A stretch of 64,000 nt of DNA from Dillenia suffruticosa (GCA_033439265.1 JAVTVX010000004.1:16257701-16321700); one strand, 5' to 3'. Positions 22,184-35,800 are shown, counted from the first letter of the stretch. The notes: a model not told the origin generated them from the sequence alone. Numbers and translations are program-made.

Positions 22184-25100
22184 ATGATGCAAAATAATAG
22201 AGCGTGGATGTATAATAAGAATTTACCTGACCGTCGAGGATTGACCGATGAGTTTCGTATTGGATTGGAACAATTTTTGGAATTTGCTAATAGTAAAGTT
22301 GAGTTTATGGATGGAAATAAGTTAAGGTGTCCTTGTAGGAAGTGCAGTAATGGTAAATTTTATAAGTGTGATAAAGTTAGGGAACATCTTTGTAGATTTG
22401 GTTTTACTTCGAATTATTATAATTGGACTTGTCATGGTGAACCGTTTATATCTAAGGAAGAATATGGAAGAAGTAGACAATTTTCTAATAGAGGAGAATA
22501 TGATTACAACCATTTAAACCCATATCAGAGAATGATAATTGATGCAGCTGATAATGTTGTCTTACAATCGAACCATGCAAGTACCAGTTGTGCTCCAATA
22601 TTTGAACAAGTATATATTAGTGATGCAGAACCATCACAGGAGGTAGAAGTAACAGGTGTCGATGAGAATGCAAGTAATAAACGTTTTTTGTCTGATCAGT
22701 TTGGGGAAGTATTGAAAGCTGCAGATCAACCTTTGTGGGGAGGCTGTGACACTTATACTAAGTTATCAGTGACATCAAGACTGTTAAATATCAAGGCAGA
22801 ATATAATGTCTCTGAGGAATGCTTCAATGAATTTGTTCAAGTAATTCGAGAAGTATTGCCTCGTGATCACATCATCCCAACTGATCTTTACGATATGAAA
22901 AATTTAGTGAAAGACTTGGGTCTTCCTGTGGTAAGGATTGATGTATGTAATCAGGGTTGTATGTTATATTGGAGGGATGATGACAATGCAGAATTTTGTA
23001 AATTTTGTAACCATTCTAGGTACAAGAGTAGTAGGAGGCCGGGTCGCAAGCGGAAACCATATAAGCAAATGTTTTATTTGCCCTTAATCCCCCGATTGCA
23101 AAGGCTTTATGCATCTAAGGCCACTGCTGAACACATGATGTGGCATGCAAACCATCAAACAGAAGAGGGTCTCATGTGTCATCCTTCAGATGCAGAGGCT
23201 TGGAAACATTTTGATAGAATATATCCTGACTTTGCAAAAGAGCCTCGAAACATTAGATTGGGTCTTTGTGCGGATGGTTTTGCTCCATTTGGCAAATCGG
23301 GAAAAACTTATTCATGTTGGCCAATAATCTTAACTCCATACAATCTACCGCCTGGTATGTGTATGAAAACGCCATATATGTTTCTAACATTGCTTGTACC
23401 TGGCCCACAAAATCCAAAAAAATTAATAGATATTTATATGCAGCCACTGATTGCAGAGTTAAAACAACTATGGGATGAAGGTATTTATACATATGATGTC
23501 CATTCTGATCAGAATTTCCTCTTGAAGGCTGCTCTTTTTTGGATGATAAATGATTTTCCAGGTTATGGTATGTTATCTGGGTAGAGTACAGCTGGTCTCT
23601 TAGGATGTCCGATATGTTTGCAGAAATCAAAGTCTTTCAGATTAAAATATGGTAAGAAGGCGATCTATTTTGATTGTCATAGACAATTTTTGCCACTAAA
23701 TCATTCATTCAGAAGAAATAAAGTTGAGTTCATTAAAAATAGGGTTGAAAAAACACCTCCACCCTTGAGATTGACTGGTGATCAAATTTGGGAACAAGTG
23801 CATAACTTTCCATCTGCTATTGAAGACCCTCATGGTACCACTGTTGGTTATGGAAGTACGCATAAATGGACAAAACGGAGTATATTTTGGGATTTACCAT
23901 ATTGGAAATTCCATCTTCTGCGTCATAATCTCGATGTCATGCATGTTGAAAAGAATGTTTTTGATAATGTTATAAATACAGTTATGGATATTCCTGGGAA
24001 AACAAAAGATAACTTGAGTGCAAGAAAACATATGAGAGTTGTTTGTAATCGATCTACACTAGATGTCGATGCAAGTAGTAAGGGACCAAAGCCAAAGGCA
24101 GTTTATACATTGAACAAGGATCAAGACGAATTGTTTGTGAGTGGTTGAAAATGGTGCGGTTTCCTGATGGATATGCTTCAAACCTTGGGAGATGTGTTGA
24201 TTTGAATGAGTGCAAGTTGACAGGTTTGAAGAGTCATGATTGTCACATATTTATGGAAAGACTAATTCCAATTGCGTTTAAAGAACTTTTACCAAATTTT
24301 GTCTGGGGTGCCATTACGGAGTTAAGTATTTTTTTTCATGACATTTGCTCAACGGTGTTAAACTTATCAAACATGGAGAAACTAGAGAGAGATATTCCAA
24401 TTATTCTATGCAACTTAGAAAGGATATTTCCTCCGTCGTTTTTTGATTCTATGGAACATCTCTTAGTTCACTTGCCTTATGAGGCAAAAGTTGCAGGACC
24501 TGTACAATTTCGATGGATGTATCCGTTTGAGAGGTGAAATATTTATATTATTTTTTTCAAAATAATACTTCATTATAGATTTATTTTTAAAATCTTTTAA
24601 TGTTTTTTCTTATTAGATTTTTATATCATTTGAAGAAAAAAGTGAAGAATAAGGCATGGGTCGAAGCCTCTATTGTTAATGCATATATTGTGGAGGAAGT
24701 GACAACATTTGCATCGTATTATTTTGAGCCTCACGTACAGTGCAAGAGGCGAAGAGCAGGAAGAAATGACGAGGGCCCTATCGATCCCAATTTTTCATCA
24801 TTTTCTATTTTCAATTATCTTGGTTGAACTAATGGAGCATGTAAGAGAAGATATTTAACTGGTCAAGAATTGCGAGCAGCCCATACATATATTTTATTGA
24901 ACTGTCCAGAAGTGGGACCATATTTTGAGTAAGTATATAGTTTTAACTGGTCAAGAAATGAAGCAGCCCTTACATATTTTATTTGGGTCAAAAATTTATA
25001 TAATATATAAGTGATATTTTATGATAGGATTTTTCAAAATTCATTTTCGGAACTACCTAACAAGGCATTTGATCGTCTGTGCGATGAGAAATTTGCAACA

Positions 25101-25852
25101 TGGTTCAAAACATATGTAAGTACTTATCTATCAAGTTCCCATCATATTTTGTTTTTTAATCATTACTTAACGATAATAGTTTGGTTACTTTCCTTTAGGT
25201 TCATGCCAATGTTCATGCTAATGCTGATCAAGTTGAACAAAGATTGTTATATCATCTATCATGGGGTCCAAATTCATATGTACGAACGTGGCCATCATAT
25301 TTTATAAATGGGTTTAATTTTCACACCCAAGAATATGGAATTGGAAAAGTCACAATGAATAGTGGAGTATGTGTTCGGTCATCCAATAATGGAAGTATAA
25401 AAGATGATTTTTATGGTTTATTGGATGAAATCATAGAGATAGAGTATCCTGGAGCAGATTTGCGAGTGGTATTATTTAAGTGCACTTGGTTTGACCCCAT
25501 CAAAGGAATGAAGGTGCATCCAAAGTATAATTTGATTGAAATAAATCATAAGAAGAAGTATAACAAATATGAACCATTTATATTGGCACAGCAAGGAATT
25601 CAAGTATATTATGCATCATATGCTAGTTTGAAACGTGACAAAACTGATTGGTGGGCTGTATGCAAAACAAAAGCACGGAAAAAAATTGAAGAGCATTGGG
25701 TTGATATAGCATATCAACAAGAAGAAGTTACTACCACGATTCAAACGGAGGAATATGATATTCCAACTTTACGAGATCCATGTGGAGCAATTATAGATGT
25801 CGATCCAAATGAAATTTGTGGAGATGACGATGAAGAATCAGATTTTCATACT

Positions 25853-25894
<42 letters not shown>

Positions 25895-25978
25895 GAGGAT
25901 GAAGATGAGGATGAGGACAGTGACGGTGATGGAGATGAATGTGAAAGTGGAGATGACAATGAAAATTTTGATTTTTAA
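22184..25978 (+). pseudogene. TNP2-like CACTA transposase, broken
   Basis: Catalytic transposase of En/Spm-type elements, acting on the element ends. The start MMQNNRAWMYNK leads into the transposase-associated zinc-binding domain (CPCRKCSNGKF, then HLCRFGF, residues ~5-85). The TNP2 (Transposase_21) core follows, with MFYLPLIPRLQRLY, LGLCADGFAPFG and the LLVPGPQNPKK segment, then the DMHVE-like HNLDVMHVEKNVFDN block. Later parts carry the PPSFFDSMEHL..HLPYEA block, the QVYYASYASLKR..DWWAVCKTK block and a long Asp/Glu tail (25,850-25,970). Introns 24,534-24,616, 24,929-25,027 and 25,116-25,198 have GT..AG borders. Lesions: an amber stop at codon 467 (23,582) where relatives have Trp, a frame change near 24,115-24,135, and a TGA at 24,825. 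About 1,170 codons in all, the usual family length. Confidence 0.93.
25850..25925 (+). repeat. GAGGAC microsatellite in the transposase tail
   Basis: A run of GAGGAC hexamers grading into GATGAGGAT repeats. In frame it encodes alternating Glu and Asp at the end of the TNP2 protein. The opposite-strand frame across it is an Arg/Pro/His shadow. Confidence 0.8.
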
Positions 25979-26245
25979 AACCAGGTAAGTTTAGTTTTGT
26001 ACACATAGATATGCTCAATGTAATACATTTCAATTTGCTTCCTTATGATATAATTATCTTTATTATACATCATTTATTTATTTATCCACACATTTGCTTT
26101 TGCTTTTATCAATCACTAATTTTGTATTTCTCTAATTTTAAACGATATTCGCGTCCAAACCTAATACTTTGTTTTTTTTTTGTAGATTATTTCGATTTAG
26201 TAGTTGGACTCTTGATAACATTTTATCGGTTACAAAAGTTTGAAT

Positions 26246-29200
26246 ATGGTAAGTTTTTCATGCCCTTTCTTATGTATCGTTAAAACATGCAATTGTTATT
26301 TTTGTCATTTGTTTAATATTTATGCTTATTAGTATAAACGTGGAGGACATGTTCGAACTTCACAAGGAAGATCAAGCACTTCCCCTTATCCTTCCCCTTC
26401 GCCGTCCCCTTCCCCATGTCCTTCTGCTTCAGTCCCATCAGTTGCACCTTCACCTTCTGTGCAACAATCAAATGATGTGGGGGATACAAGTATAGAGCGA
26501 AACTTCATATCCGCTTGTGGAGATTCGTAAGTATTTAATTTTAAAATTTTACTTCATTTGTTTATTTTATTTATATATATGGTTCTTTAATTTAACTTAA
26601 TTATTTATCATTGCTCATAAAAAAAATTGTTTACATATAGATTCTCAGACCCAATATATGAGGTGCGTATTATAAATAAAATTGTTAATAATCATTGGGG
26701 AGGGATATCAATGAATTACACAAGCACGGAGAATGAAACAAAGGAATTATGGTGGAGAGAATTTAAGGTAAATTTTATCTTAAAATTTATACATTCATTA
26801 AAATTTTTACCTTAATTAAGATAATTGTTTCTTTGTTTATTGCAGCGGAGGTTTAGTTGGGCTGAATCAGAAGAGACTGAGATAAGAAGAAATTTAAAAA
26901 AAAAAGCTGGTGATCACATTCGAAATGTGATCAATAAAGCCAAAACAAATCGGAAGAAACCAAATTGCATCATGGAGGAAAATTGGCAAAGAATGTTGGC
27001 AATTTGGGAGTCGGACGATAGCAAAAAAAGAAGTGAGCAGAATAAAAGGAATAGATCTTGTAACTCTGGGCAAGCATCTGCCACTTACGCAGGGGGATCA
27101 ATCAATGTGGATGAACATAGAAAAAGATTGGTAACTATTTCAAACACTTATATTTTGATTTAATTCATTTAATTCTTTTTTACTATTTCATTATTATTGT
27201 TAACTTTAATGATTCTTTTTTAATTTTTTTTTAGGCCAAGGAAAAGGGATTTGAGCCATCATATATTGACACTTTTGAGCGAACATTTCAAAAGAAGGAC
27301 AACACTTGGAGCGGAGAGAGAGCAAAAGTAATATCGGTATGTAATTGAAACTTTGACAATTAAAATTACAATTCCATAGGCCTAGATTTCTCCTTCTCTT
27401 GCACGATAAATATACATGCATCTATTTTTTCCTTCCTTTTCTAATACAATATGATATAATGTAAATGGTCTTCACTCCCAAGCATACATTTTAATTTTGA
27501 TTTTTATTAATCAAAGTAATTGCTTTTCGATTTTGCATCTATAGAATCTTATCAGAGAAAAGGAGGAAATGACATTTCGGTATGTTGGTGTTGGTATTTT
27601 AGTGTTGGCTGGTGTTGGTATTTTAGTGTTGGCTGATGGATTCCCATTGCTAATGGTAATGAGAAATTTTATAGGCTAACCTACAGATTTGGAACTAGGA
27701 AGTGATAATTATAAGTTTGGGTCTCATCATTTCTCTCTCAAATATCTTTCTGTTTCCATAGGTTAATGTATTGAAAGTGTAGATGGATAGATTGATTTTT
27801 GGCTCTTCCCTTTGTGAAAATGACCAAAGAAAATGACATATTTTGTTGCGGTTTTTCCATCAAAGTTTGGTTCAATTCATTAACTTTGCTGAATCCAGAA
27901 TATTAACATGTTATCATTGCATGAATTATATAAAAACTTGTGATCCTCCTAACCTAATAAAAATTTATTACTGATTCCTTTCTTTCATATAATTGACACT
28001 CAAAATTAGCTACACAAGTCCCGGTTTGGAACAATTTTGTCGATCCCTAGCTCACTTGAAAAATAATCATTATAAACTCCCAAATCAATTATATTTGAGA
28101 CCTCTTTCACTTTATCCTTTATATTATCCTTTATCTTGTCTCATTTTCTTGTACATATCAAAGACCTGGATATTGTTTAATTTTCTTGTACATATAAAAA
28201 ATGGAATCTGTCTCTCTCTCGACTGTTTATTTTACCAATTTTGTAAGATAAAAAAGTGGTGCATTGACAATAATATATAGGTGTGGGGTCTATGTTAAAA
28301 ATAGTACAGTAAGAACAGTAAGTTATTGTGAGAAAAAACTCATACCGGACACACCAATTCACCAATTCACCAATTCAGATCCAATTCACCAATTCATATT
28401 TCTTCTTTGGCCGTGGGGATAAGCCTCTCTAGCAACATTGTTTATATTATACTTTTTCTTTTGACTTTTTAATTTATTTTTTTTATTGATTTATTGCTTT
28501 GAAAATGACCTGGTAGCATCGTGTATATATATGGGATTTATTTAATTAGACAAACTCAAATTTTCAAATAAGGAGCACTGAACCACATGTAATTGATTTT
28601 TTTCTAATTTTAACACCACTATTGAAATGAAACTATGAAAAGAATAGTAAAAATGGGTAAAAATCAATGAAACTAAAAAAATCATATCAAACCAAAATTT
28701 GCATCAGAACCAAAACAACCATTTGAGATAATTTTTTCGGTATAAGTTAGTGTTATTGTCAAGTGGTCATTTAATATGGTTGCAAAATATGGTTGCAAAA
28801 GTTAGTGTTATTGTCAAATTGTTAGTATAATGTCTAATGTGTTATGAATGAGTCAATCGAACCTTAAATTTCTATAATTTTTTTTCTTAGCATAGCTACC
28901 AACCCATCAACCCGGTGCAAATTATTCTTTTAATTAATATATTTTTTTGTATAATAAGATTTTGTTACACTGATAAATTTGAATTTTTTATATAATTTAC
29001 TCCTAAAAAAAATTCCACCATAGTTTTGTCTATCATTATATATGATTATAGCATGAGTTAAGTTCTCTTTCTCTTTCTTGGTATAGTATAGTAGCTCTGC
29101 TTCAGAGGCGATGGCATCAATGCAACAGCTTTTTTTTCTATCAATTCTATCATCATACGTGATTTACTTATTCATAACTTGTTTTTTCTTATAGTTTTAT

Positions 29201-29699
29201 TGTAATTTTTTTTGTCATAATAATACAGGAAAAATATAATGAACTTTTGTTGATGAATTCAAGTAGTGCTGATCATGATCCCTTATCTGATCCCTTATTT
29301 GAGCCATCTGTCGATAGTATGGCTTTGTGGTTAGAGGCATCTGGTGGGATAAAAAGGGGAAGAATTCTTGGGATGGGATCATTGAGCAGAATGTACACAC
29401 CAGGTCCATCTTCTATATGTCTATCTTCTACAGCGATGGCTTCAAGAAAAGAAATGCAACTAGATAAAGAAGTACATGACCTCAAAACACAACTTGCATT
29501 GAAAGACGAAGAAATCAAAGCGCAACATGCAAAAAAAGATGAAGAAATCAAAGAAATCAGACAATCACTTGAGGTAACACAAAGACTTATTTAACAGCAC
29601 CTCAATTTGGATGCAAGTCAATTTCTTCCATCACAGAGTCAGAGTCACGTTCCCCCTTCTTTGCCTGCTGATGACCCAGACGAAGACCAGAATGACTGA
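26246..29699 (+). pseudogene. TNPA-like (Transposase_24) DNA-binding protein
   Basis: Second transposition protein of CACTA elements, expected to bind the subterminal repeats. Reading it needs introns: ATG 26,246-26,248 directly before a GT, then exons 26,333-26,526, 26,641-26,767, 26,846-27,130, 27,235-27,336, 27,545-27,579 and from 29,229. The product begins YKRGGHVRTSQGRSS, has a Ser/Pro stretch, then the Transposase_24 core (NHWGGISMNYTST, WWREFKRRFSWAE, NRKKPNCIMEENWQRM, AGGSINVDEHRKRL, then the KEKGFEPSYIDTFERTFQKK region). A C-terminal coiled coil (KEVHDLKTQLALKDEEIK) follows. Exon phases fit up to the 1.65 kb last intron, where the visible donor and acceptor do not keep frame. A stop at 29,592 interrupts the coiled coil; the frame otherwise continues to 29,697. 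Lies 270 bp after TNP2, same strand. Confidence 0.85.
27580..29228 (+). other. Long last intron of the TNPA-like gene
   Basis: 1.65 kb of AT-rich sequence with GT at its left edge and ACAG at its right. It starts with a duplicated GGTGTTGGTATTTTAGTGTT and has a run of CACCAATT words at 28,337-28,400. No gene recognised inside. Its length against the ~80-200 bp of the other introns suggests inserted sequence. Confidence 0.5.
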
Positions 29700-30100
29700 C
29701 CCTTCTTTGCCCCCCTCCTGATGAAATGAAGACCAGAAAATGAATGACCCTTCTTTGCCCCCCTCCTTCCGATTAAATGAAGACCTAGTGAGATAATGAG
29801 TTGTGGATGAAGATCAAGATAACGACTTGGTGTTAGTGGTGGTCGGTGGTATATTATCTGGATGTTTTATATTTCACTATATTTATATTATTTATTTGAT
29901 TGCAGTGTAGTGCAACTATTAATTATATATTATGATGTTTGACATTTCATTTTGGAGTTCTATATATATTTTGGTTGGAATGAATTTTTTTTTATGGTTT
30001 ATTACTTGAAATGGATATTGATGAGATATTGGTTGGATTGTAAATAATATGGATAACATTTTTTTAATTAATAGGCCAAAAAAAAAATTTATTTTTTATT
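29700..30100. other. 3' flank of the TNPA-like gene
   Basis: Begins with a duplicated CCCTTCTTTGCCCCCCTCCT segment (29,700 and 29,750) that looks like a local duplication of the end of the coding region, then AT-rich sequence. Nothing coding. Confidence 0.5.
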
Positions 30101-30883
30101 AAAATCCGTCGCGGCCAAATTTAGCCAAAATAATCTGGAAAAAAAATTCGTAGAAGAAATCTCCTAAAAGAAATTCGTCGCTAAACTTTATAAAATTTTT
30201 CCGTTTTTAAATTCAGCGACGGATTTTAACGACAAAACTTATCCGTCCCAAAATCTTGGCGACGAATTGTTATAGTCAAATTAGCGACGAATTTTAGCGA
30301 CAAAACTTATCCGTCCCAAAATCTTGGCGACGGATTGTTATAGCCAAATTCGCGACGAATTTTAGCGACAAATATTTTTGTTGCTAAATTGGCAAAGATT
30401 TTGTCAACGAAATATTTTTGTCACTAACAACTTTTAGGGACGAAAACTTTTTTGAAGCTAAATTAGTGACGGTTTTTAGCGACGAACCTTATCCGTCCCA
30501 AAACTTTGGCGACGGATTGTTATACCAAATTAGCGACGAATTTTAGCGACAAATATTTTTGTTGCTAATTTGGCCACGGATTTTGGCGACCAATAATTTT
30601 TGTCGCTAATATAGCGACAAAGTTTTAGGAACGAAAACTTTTTTGTAGCTAAATTAGCGACGGATTTTAGTGACAAATAAGTTTGTCGCTAAATTAGCGA
30701 CGGATTTTAGCGACGAAAATATTTTTGTCCCTAAATTCGCGACGAATCCGCCGAATTTGTCGCTAACTTTTTGCGACGCGTCATTAGCGACGAAAATTGT
30801 TTTGTCGCAAATTTCGTCGCTAAAAATTTTAGCGATGAATTTTTCTGAGTTTTTTGTCCCTAAATCCGTCGCTAAAATGGGTT
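30100..30883. repeat. Right subterminal repeat array
   Basis: Nearly 800 bp of direct and inverted copies of AAATTAGCGACGAATTTTAG-type units and AAACTTATCCGTCCCAAAA, matching the left arrays. These are probable TNPA-type binding sites. Open frames on both strands through it are repeat artefacts. Confidence 0.88.
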
Positions 30884-30896
30884 TTTTTTTGTAGTG
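30884..30896 (-). repeat. CACTA right terminal inverted repeat
   Basis: TTTTTTTGTAGTG, exact reverse complement of 6,998-7,010, followed by the TGC target duplication. Confidence 0.95.
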
Positions 30897-30899
30897 TGC

Positions 30900-32880
30900 A
30901 TTCAACGAGTACATTATGAAATCTTACAAACCCTAGTTGAAACTTAATGTACTCGTATCTTTAAAAATACTGTGTTTCATTATATTAAATTTCTATCAAA
31001 ATGCTTTCCAATCATATAGAGATCATAGAAAATGATTAAAAAATGAGAGAGATATGGTCATTCGAAATTTGAGTCGAAAACCAGAATTTTTAAGAAGATG
31101 ATCGGTACTTATGGTCATTTCCACTCTCAGCTATGGCATGTGAAGTTTACTCCCTAGACTAGAGATGTCTGATTGAAAATCCAAGACCACCGTTGAATTC
31201 AGAGATATTGAAAATGGAGGTAGCTAAAATTAAGTGGCTAGAAAAATTGGTGAAGGTAGCGCATGTATACACATGCTACCCAAGAAGAGTGGGCGCGTAT
31301 CCATTTTGGATAGCTCGTCTTGGCAGCACGTGGCAGCATGTGCAGCCTCCGTTTCTGTCAGAATTTTTACCAAAAATAATTTATATTCTTTTCAGATTTT
31401 TGTATAATTTTTAATTTATTTTTCTGATTCCAAAAATAATTTTTATTGATTTTTAAATTTAGAATTTTTTTAAAATTATAGAAAGATTATTTTCAATGAT
31501 GAAAAAATTTTGAAAATTTTTATGAGTCTAGAAAATTATATTCTTAATTTTGTCTACCCAGTAGAAATTTGTTTTTTGCACCCATTATTTATTTTGTATT
31601 TTTGTTCATTATTTATATTTGAAAATTAGTTTTTCTAATATCTAATTGTTTGAAATTTGAGTAAATATTTTAAAATAAATACTTTGAGATTTATTATAAT
31701 ATTATGGTTGACTGCGCGCCTAACCTAATATTGTTCCTATTTTCAGGGAAAATTGTGATAATTGGATGTATTTTGGAAAGTCTTTCGGACCTCTGGGGAG
31801 GGAGAGAGATTTGAGAAGTTGAGAACATTTAATGAAATTGGGTCAAATGTGGACTTACAAAATCGCCTCATTTCATAATTTACCGGATCATCTTGAGATC
31901 ATTGAAAAGAAACACTTATAACGTATTCAATTAGGGTACATATTGAAAAATTCTCTAACTCCTTGTTGGGTTAGCGTGGTTGATGAGTTGCTTGCCTAGA
32001 ATGGCATATGATTCTTGATGATTTGATACTATTATTAATAGAAAAGTAGGAATTCAAGAATATAGAGATCCAAGTGATGAAAGCGCTATACCAAAATATA
32101 AATAGTTTCTCATGACCAGTAAGGAGATTTACTTTTAGCGATAGGTTATCTAAGAAAATTGTAAATATGATATCCCAAATGGATTTGTTTGGAATGAGAT
32201 AATTTATTTACATGTTTTCTTTTGCGTGTTATGACTGTTGGTTATGAATATGATCATATAATAGAGGAACTTTTAAATTTTTTTTAACGTTATGTTTTTT
32301 TTAAGTAGTTGTTGGCTATATTTGTTGAATTATATAATCATATAGGCAAAAAAAACTAGGTCTCTTAAATTAAAATCTTGGATTGATAGAACTTGAATAA
32401 TTCTCATACAAAATTAAAATGTTATTTAAATATTTTATGTATTTAAATGAAAATTTTGGATTGATATAATCTAATCAATTTTCATCTAGAATTGTAATAT
32501 TATTTAAATATTTTGTATATTTAAGTGAAGTTTGGTCGAAAGAATTTGAGTAATTCTCATAAAAAAACTATTGGATTTTATAGTTTTAAATTAAATTTAT
32601 AATAGTGATGCATTAGGACCATAGATAATGATTGAAAACGTAGTGAACTTTCGATTTTATACTTGATATTGACTTATCATGAATGTTAATTTTAAAATAC
32701 AAAATTATGTGTATGATATGAGTATTAGTATTAGTGTTTACACTCTTAGAAACCTAAACTATAGTATCAAAGTCCATTATTGCAGAATTGAATTGAAGTG
32801 ACAAATTGAATGGTGACGATCATGAGATTGACGCCATAAAATATGATATGTGCTGAAAAACAAGATATCTTGGAAGGTAT
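30900..32880. other. Copia leader and gag-proximal sequence
   Basis: Continuation of the copia leader after the CACTA insertion. AT-rich, no open frame of note. A perfect inverted repeat GCATGTATACACATGC lies near 31,260. No recognisable domain before the gag remnant at about 32,880. Confidence 0.45.
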
Positions 32881-35800
32881 TAAGCATATCATGTAGGACT
32901 TTGGTGAGGGCAATGTTGCTCTGTAGATGAGAGAACAAGATGCTTACCAGGCATGGAAAAAGATAGATTCTACTATTCGAGTAATCTTGATTAGTTTTAT
33001 GATTGAGATATGATATTCGAATGTGAGCAATATGTATCTGCTCATGACAATTGGGAGTACCTCAAGGAGAAATATAGAGATACCAGTGACTCATCTTATA
33101 CGTATGACCACAAAGTTTGATACTGAATAAAAACAAGTTGACCATAGTATCAAATAGTAGTTAAGGGTCATGTCTAACATGATTAGAGAGTGGTAGTAAG
33201 TTGGTCAGTTTGAATCGCAATGACAGTGTGAAAACTTTCTCAGATATTGTTCTCCATGCTGAGTTTGAGGATGAGCAACTTAGTACCATAAGGTCTGCAA
33301 CTAATGTTTTTGTTATAAAGTCTAGTTTGAAAAGAGTTTAGAACTCTAAATGTGAGAGAGACTAGAACAAAAACAAAAAACGAAAGGAGACTGAACCAGA
33401 ATCACAAAATAACAATTCAGAATATAATAACATATTGAGAGACATTTGTGGACTTTTGTCAAGTGTATTCTAGTTGGAGATGGTTTTATGTGGAGAATAA
33501 TGCAATAATAAACGTGAGAGAAGTTGACACTTGTAAATTGAAATTACAAAGTGGTAAAATTCTCATTTTACATGATATTCTATACGTGACAGAAATTCGA
33601 CAAAATTTAATATCTGTTCTTATTCTTTTGAAACTTGGCTATGTTTTTTGAAATTTCAGAGAGACAAAGTGAATTTGTATTTGAATGATATGTATTGATT
33701 CTTGACAACTTGTAAATGATTTCATAGTATTGCAATGTGATGGAAGAATGTTTAATTATTAAGTTAAATGTTGTCATGCTTTCACAATGACGAGAAACTA
33801 TTTGGAAATGTCATTTGGGCTGAATTTCTATTACTATTAGTCCATTTGGACATTTGTGGTTCAATGAATGTGAGTACAAGACATGGATTTTGTGTTTCAT
33901 TACATTCATAGATGATTTCAAGCAATTTGGTTGTACCTATTTGATTTCTTGCAAGTTTAAAACACTTGAATAGTTTAAACATTATATGAGCCTGGTAGAG
34001 AATTGAATGGATAGATGATGTGAATATCTATTAGATCGAATTAAGATTCATATAATGAAAGTATCATGATCTATCATTTGACCATTCCTTATACAACTCA
34101 ATAGAGTGGTATTATAGTAAGAAGAAATAGAATATTGTTAGATATAATAAAATCCATTATGGTGCAACTAACTCATCAATTTCCTTTTAGGGAGATGTCT
34201 AGTTAATTGTGAGTTATATTTTGAATAAAATATCTTCAAAATCAGTACCATTGACATTATATGAACTTTAAACTAGTAGAAAACCGAGTGTAAGTAATCT
34301 CAAATTTTGGGGATCGGCTGTTTGTATTTAAGATTTCCAACAAATTTGAAAAAATAAGTCTCCGTGAAAGTAAGAGTATATTTATAAGATACTCTGACCA
34401 GTCTAAAAGTTATGTGTTTACTGGTGAACGAGAATATGGTATTATAGTAGAGATTGAATCACAAGATGTTATATTTTTGTAGAATGGATTTTCTAATAGA
34501 GGTGATGTGAAAGATATAAAGTTTTTATTTGAATTAGTTAATTCAAAGGATGACTTTGTACATAGTAGATCATTGGAATAATGTTGATCTTAGTGGAAGG
34601 GATTCAAATCCTAGTGATCTATTTAAGTTACAAACTCAGAAGAGTGTTAAGAAAACCATGCTCAAGTGTTACTTTGAAATTGAAGAACATGTATTTATTA
34701 TTTCTCCAAAAGATGAAGAATAGCCTAAGAACATAAATGAGATTATATCTAATTCTGTCAAGGATGAATGGAAAAGACAATGGAAGGAAAACTTGGAGTC
34801 AATGAGATCCAACTACACTTCATGAATAAATTGAGTTTCTATTGGGGTGCCAAGTTATTGAGAATAATTAGATTCTCAAAACCAAGTGTAGGGTAGATGA
34901 AACTACTGAAATGTATAAGATTCAACCAGTAACAAAAGGTTATACTTAGTAAAAGAGTGTTAATTATGAGGAAATCTTTTCCTGTTAATGAGATTGACCT
35001 CCATTCACGTATTGTTGACAAAAGTGGCCAATTTAGATTTAGAATTATGTCATATGAATGTGAAGACTGCTTTCTTAGTGAAGAACTTGAGGAAGAGTCT
35101 ACATGGCACAACCAAAGGGTTTTGTCATTAAAAGTTAGGAAGACAGAGTATGTAAATTGAGTAGATCAATTTATGAGCTTAAATAATATTTAAAACAATT
35201 GTATTTGAGATTTCAAAGAGGTGTGTTCTCTTACGATTTCGTCATAATGGACGAAAACTTTTATATCTATATTCAGAAATCTGATGACAAGTTTATAATT
35301 CTATTCGTATATGTCGAGAATATACTGTTAGCCACGAATGATAAAAAATATGTCCTTTAAATTTTGAAATAATTGTTTTCTAATTATTGAGATAAAGGAT
35401 ATAGGTTGAGATAGATTGAGAATTAAAACCCATAGAGATTGTTTTAAGAGATTATTGATATTATCTTAAGAGTCTCATATTATAAAGGTTCAGAAACGAT
35501 ACAAAATTAAAAACTGCAAACCCATTAATATTCCTATGGTTAAAGACAATGGTTCAAGCGATACAAAATGTCCTAAAACTCCTGATTAATAAATGAAATG
35601 TCCATAATACAGTATTCTAACACAGTTGGGAGCTTGAACTACACTATGATATGAATTCAACATTTGTCATACTTGAGTTTGGTCAGCTGGTATCTGTTTA
35701 ATTCAGAGAAGAGTGATTGAATTGATATGAATAGAATATTGAGATATCTGAATGGAATTGTAAATTATTATTTTCGTTATTAAGGAAAGAATTTAGTATG

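Larger units (their letters stand above)
6998..30896 (+). mobile_element. 23.9 kb CACTA (En/Spm-type) transposon
   Basis: The left end reads CACTACAAAAAAA (6,998-7,010) and the right end is its exact reverse complement (30,884-30,896). The 3 bp TGC occurs on both sides (6,995-6,997 and 30,897-30,899), the target-duplication length expected of CACTA elements. Both ends carry arrays of GCGACGGATT-type subterminal repeats. Inside are a plant transposon-protein ORF, a TNP2-like transposase and a TNPA-like protein, all on the plus strand. The element landed in the untranslated leader of the copia element, 177 bp inside its 5' LTR. The transposase frame is broken, so this copy is probably not autonomous today although its ends look competent. 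Confidence 0.95.

Noticed and set aside
25791..26033. Minus-strand Arg/Pro/His-rich frame
   Set aside because: Shadow of the acidic GAGGAC repeat at the end of the TNP2 gene.
30654..30914. Open frames on both strands with KFVAKLATDFSDE-like repeats
   Set aside because: Translations of the right subterminal array.
31193..31414. 73-codon frame in the copia leader
   Set aside because: No gag similarity and no supporting context; gag begins further downstream.
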